Of a DNA stretch of 64,000 nt, positions 61,243-64,000 are shown piece after piece. A program made the translations under genes and the position numbers. The first letter of the stretch is position 1. The number at the start of each line of letters is the position of its first letter. Under the pieces are notes generated by a model. That model was not told where the DNA came from. It was given only the letters and a program-made list of their open reading frames with translations, and did not search any database. The DNA comes from Phycisphaeraceae bacterium (GTDB lineage Bacteria > Planctomycetota > Phycisphaerae > Phycisphaerales > UBA1924), in contig CP075368.1 in NCBI GenBank assembly GCA_019454185.1, forward strand, positions 2,955,649 through 3,019,648. Reading direction: 5' to 3'.

Positions 61243-62220
61243 ATGTCACTCAAGCAGTCCGCGCCGGTGCAGGCGTTGCTCCCGTATCTGCGGGCGGTGA
61301 AGTATGACGGTCTGCGGCGGCGTGCGCTTCGGCGGGCGCGGACGCCCGTCGAGGGGGAGGGCTCGTCTGACCAGCCGGCGTCGGCGTTCTTCGTGGGGAG
61401 CGGCAGGTCGGGGACGACGATGCTGGGGCGGTTGTTCGAGCGGCATCCGGACGCGCTCTATCTGTTCGAGCCGTATCACGCGTGGGCGGCGATCGACGCG
61501 AGGAGTGACGCAACCAACTTTCACACCACGGCGGAGCCAGCGTTTTTCATGGACGCCTCGTTCGCGACGCCGGAGGCGCGCATCCGATTCGTTCGCACGA
61601 TGCTGTCGGAGGCGACGGCGGCCGGGCGGCGGATGCTGATCGAGAAGACGCCTCACAATGTGTGCCGCATCGGGTTCATTGAGGCGTTGGTGCCGGATGC
61701 TTCGCGCACGCGGTATGTTCACATCGTGCGTGACGGCTTGGACGTGGTGCGTTCGATCGCTCGTCTGGCGACGGTGGGGACATACCGGATCGCGGGGAAG
61801 CGGAACTACAACCAGTGGTGGGGGCGCGAAGGGTGCAAGTGGGCCGCGCTGGCGCGTGACGGGGCGCGGGCGGGTTATTTCGGGGATGAGGTGGGGTTGC
61901 TCTCGACGGATGCGCAGCGGGGCGCGTATGAGTGGCTGTGCAGCATGGGGGAGGCGGAGCGGTGGCGTGAGGGGCTGGGTGATCGGATGCTCGAGATCCG
62001 GTACTCGGAACTGACGGCGAGCCCGCGCGAGGTTGTGGGGCGTGTGTGCGCGCACCTCGGTTTGCCATGCGACGGGGTGTGGCTTGAGAGCGCGATCGCG
62101 CAGGTGCGTCCTGAGCGCAGGAACGCTGGGGATGCGCTGCGTCTGCCGGCGGGGATGCGGGGCGCGTTCAACGCGCACCAGGAGAGGCACGGCTTTGAGG
62201 GGCGCGCGGAGGGGTTGTGA
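61243..62220 (+). CDS. Sulfotransferase-family protein
   Basis: A 325-residue protein with a sulfotransferase P-loop FFVGSGRSGTTMLGRLF near residue 52 and the 3'-phosphate-binding YVHIVRDGLDVVRSIARL. It belongs to a family distinct from that of the 56167 gene. The ATG at 61243 is taken; a TTG at 61213 would add ten residues. It is the last gene of the acyltransferase-glycosyltransferase run and probably sulfates the same glycan. Confidence 0.82.
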   Translation: MSLKQSAPVQALLPYLRAVKYDGLRRRALRRARTPVEGEGSSDQPASAFFVGSGRSGTTMLGRLFERHPDALYLFEPYHAWAAIDARSDATNFHTTAEPAFFMDASFATPEARIRFVRTMLSEATAAGRRMLIEKTPHNVCRIGFIEALVPDASRTRYVHIVRDGLDVVRSIARLATVGTYRIAGKRNYNQWWGREGCKWAALARDGARAGYFGDEVGLLSTDAQRGAYEWLCSMGEAERWREGLGDRMLEIRYSELTASPREVVGRVCAHLGLPCDGVWLESAIAQVRPERRNAGDALRLPAGMRGAFNAHQERHGFEGRAEGL

Positions 62221-62241
62221 GGGCGCGGGGCCGGCGGGCCA

Positions 62242-63615
62242 TCACTCGGGCGTTTCGACGTTGATGGGCATGTCCTGGCCACCGGACTTGCTTCGATCGG
62301 GGTTGTAGCGATTGGTGAAGTCGGCGACGCCGCCGTTGTCGGTGAGGTCTGATCCTGCTGCGTAGAGGACGAAGGGGCGGCCTCCCGGGTGGGGGCCCTT
62401 TGCGGGTCCGATGTAGCCGAAGGGCCGGTCGGTGTAGGGGTCGGGGATCGGGTGGCTGAGGTATTCGGGGACGAGGGCGTTGAGGGTTTCGGGGTGGGTG
62501 TTGGTGGCGAGGCGGTGGCGTTCGAGGGCGAGGAGGATGCGCGTGCCGCGGCGTGTTGCTTCCATCATGTCGGCGGTTTCGGTCAATCGCTCGCAGACGC
62601 GGAACATGGAGCCGAGCATGGCGTTGGCGATGACGGCGTTCCACATCTCGGCCTGTTCGGTGCGTCGCGCGGCCCTTGCGCCGGGCGGGGTGTCGATGAG
62701 TTCGGCCCATTCGGCGAAGGCGCGGCGTGTGAGCGAGACCTGTGCGTCGAGCGAGAGGCCCGTGGGGAGCATGCGCCGGCCGGGCGTGAGGTTGACGGGT
62801 GTGTCGTGATCCTCGTTCGCTTCCTGCGCTGCGAGTTCGGCCATCTCGATCGTGAGGACGAGCGTGGCGAGGGATTCACCCCGCATGGCGACGGCGGGCG
62901 AGATGCACGCGGGCTCGGCGAGGATTGCGTCGAGTTCGCGGAGCGATGCGTCGTCGAGCAGGCGTGACGCGACGGCGGAGCGGACCTGCGCGAGCATGAG
63001 CTGCTCGATCGCGCCGGCGGCGAGCCGATCGATTTGAACGGCGGTGATGGAGACGACTCGCGCGAGTGTGGCGAGGGTGCGCGTGCCCCGGACGAAAGCG
63101 GCGCGGTCTCCGGCTCTGAGGGATTCTGCGTTGTGTGCCGCGAGGAGGAGCGCGGCGCGCCGGGTTGCGCCGGCGGTTCGCGAGGTTTCGCGTGCGGCCC
63201 CGCGATCGCCGATGCTGCCGAGCGGGCGTGTCGGTGGCTGGATGGGTGTTGAGAGCGATGCGAGGCGCTCGAGGATGCCGGAGTCGTGCGCCCAGCGGAT
63301 GGCGGTGCGGGTGGCCTGTTCGGAGCGGAGGCGGACATCGGGTTCGGCATCCTGCCAGACGGTGGAGCCGAAGATGAGGCCCTCGTAGAGGACGCTGGTC
63401 TGGCTCTCTTCGTCTTCGAGTTCGGTCTCGATCGTGCGCATCGCGTCGCGGACCGCGCGGACGGTGGCCTCGGCATCGGTGCCTGCGGCATCGGTGTAGG
63501 GCGCGAGCAGAGCCGCGGCCTCCTGGCGGAGGGATTGCAGGGTGGGCGTCGGGGCGGCGGTCTGTCGATCGGGCGCGAGAAGGATGATCGAGACGCACAG
63601 CGCGGCGTGGTGCAT
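62242..63615 (-). CDS. Secreted protein of unknown function
   Basis: A 457-residue protein. A short N-terminal hydrophobic stretch (MHHAALCVSIILLAP) is followed by an Ala/Arg-rich helical body. The C-terminal region (LALERHRLATNTHPETLNALVPEYL...DPYTDRPFGYIG...LYAAGSDLTDNGG) resembles the C-terminus seen in pilin-like/DUF1559-type or general-secretion-related planctomycete proteins. The start at 63615 has no clear Shine-Dalgarno. The function is unknown. It is divergent from the Ser/Thr kinase gene. Confidence 0.6.
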   Translation of the reverse strand: MHHAALCVSIILLAPDRQTAAPTPTLQSLRQEAAALLAPYTDAAGTDAEATVRAVRDAMRTIETELEDEESQTSVLYEGLIFGSTVWQDAEPDVRLRSEQATRTAIRWAHDSGILERLASLSTPIQPPTRPLGSIGDRGAARETSRTAGATRRAALLLAAHNAESLRAGDRAAFVRGTRTLATLARVVSITAVQIDRLAAGAIEQLMLAQVRSAVASRLLDDASLRELDAILAEPACISPAVAMRGESLATLVLTIEMAELAAQEANEDHDTPVNLTPGRRMLPTGLSLDAQVSLTRRAFAEWAELIDTPPGARAARRTEQAEMWNAVIANAMLGSMFRVCERLTETADMMEATRRGTRILLALERHRLATNTHPETLNALVPEYLSHPIPDPYTDRPFGYIGPAKGPHPGGRPFVLYAAGSDLTDNGGVADFTNRYNPDRSKSGGQDMPINVETPE

Positions 63616-63714
63616 GGGTGTATCTTCGGGGTTTGTCTCGGTGCATTCAAGCGGGAAGCGGGAAGTCGGATGTGATACGCTGAACGAGCGGGAGTGCCAC
63701 AGGGGAGGCGCGTC

Positions 63715-64000
63715 ATGACATCGGGGCACGACACAGGGGTCACGCGGGGTCCGGAGCCGGGCGGGGATGGCGCGGGAAGCGGGGCGCGGGACGGGGCTCG
63801 CTCCGGCGGATCGGGAGAGGATGGGGTGGTGACGAGCGCCGGAGCGATCTCGGGCGAGATGGCGCCATCGGAGCCGGCGGCGTTCGAGCGTCCGGGGGAT
63901 CTTGTCGGTCCGTATCAGTTGATCTCGATGCTGGGTTCTGGCGGATTCGGCACGGTGTGGCTGGCGGAGCGTCGGCACCCGATGGTGCAGCGTGTCGCGC
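63715..64000 (+). CDS. Ser/Thr protein kinase, N-terminal part
   Basis: The first 95 residues of a Hanks-type kinase, cut by the window end. A Gly/Ser-rich head of about 60 residues precedes LVGPYQLISMLGSGGFGTVW, with the glycine-rich ATP loop, and the strand that leads to the VAxK lysine. The start at 63715 has GGGGAGG upstream. Catalytic loop and any sensor domains lie outside the window. Confidence 0.88.
   Translation, partial: MTSGHDTGVTRGPEPGGDGAGSGARDGARSGGSGEDGVVTSAGAISGEMAPSEPAAFERPGDLVGPYQLISMLGSGGFGTVWLAERRHPMVQRVA

Noticed and set aside
1-64000. tRNA and rRNA genes
   Set aside because: No cloverleaf with a GTTCRANNC arm and no rRNA signature was recognised by eye; a covariance-model search would be needed to exclude them.

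Overview
The window looks like a GC-rich planctomycete chromosome, most likely of the Phycisphaerae type. The grounds are family content rather than a marker gene. There are secreted proteins ending in dockerin-like DxNxDGxxDxxD repeats, a HAF-repeat protein, several repetitive membrane zinc-ribbon proteins, an M16-like pseudopeptidase, a small HARE-like HTH protein and many sulfotransferases. I saw no rRNA, tRNA or CRISPR array. The lineage call is inference and needs a marker-gene check.

Replication layout. By eye, the + strand is C-rich up to about 31.26 kb and G-rich from about 31.32 kb onward, even inside genes that run against this bias. Four ParB-binding parS palindromes (30806, 31240, 31713, 32063) surround the switch and parB starts at 32217. 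The window therefore very probably spans or adjoins the chromosome origin.

Left arm (1-31.3 kb): topA (partial), a Phd/VapC pair and a DUF433/DUF5615 pair back to back, four membrane zinc-ribbon genes split by an insertion sequence and repeats, an M24 aminopeptidase, a sulfotransferase, a very large SEFIR-KAP NTPase, a DciA-like protein, a PotA/FbpC-type ABC ATPase, a small lipoprotein, an HTH protein, a TlpA-like protein, trpC, a CPBP membrane protease, a HAF-repeat protein, the second copy of the same insertion sequence, a secreted propeller-like/Ig/dockerin protein and a soluble histidine kinase.

Right arm (31.3-64 kb): a Nudix hydrolase and parB, a three-gene Type III restriction-modification operon (mod-dinD-res), a stand-alone atpG, a second propeller-like/dockerin protein, a flavin-dependent halogenase-like enzyme, an M16-like protein, two tandem zinc-ribbon paralogues, lysS, a secreted protein, pyrE, an M14-like lipoprotein, and a surface-glycan locus (two glycosyltransferases, two sulfotransferases, three left-handed beta-helix acyltransferases, one propeller-like protein). 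It ends with a secreted protein and the start of a Ser/Thr kinase gene.

The intergenic space is full of mosaic interspersed repeats. These include a hairpin element (ACCGCTCTCCAGAGCGGT) that has entered at least two coding regions in frame, parB and one zinc-ribbon paralogue. Two identical 970-bp insertion sequences sit in opposite orientation in the same palindromic target of this repeat landscape. The main candidates for undescribed biology are the SEFIR-KAP protein, the toxin-antitoxin cassette flanked by a duplicated gene end, the repeat/insertion-sequence relationship, the repeat-encoded ParB insertion and the membrane zinc-ribbon repeat family.
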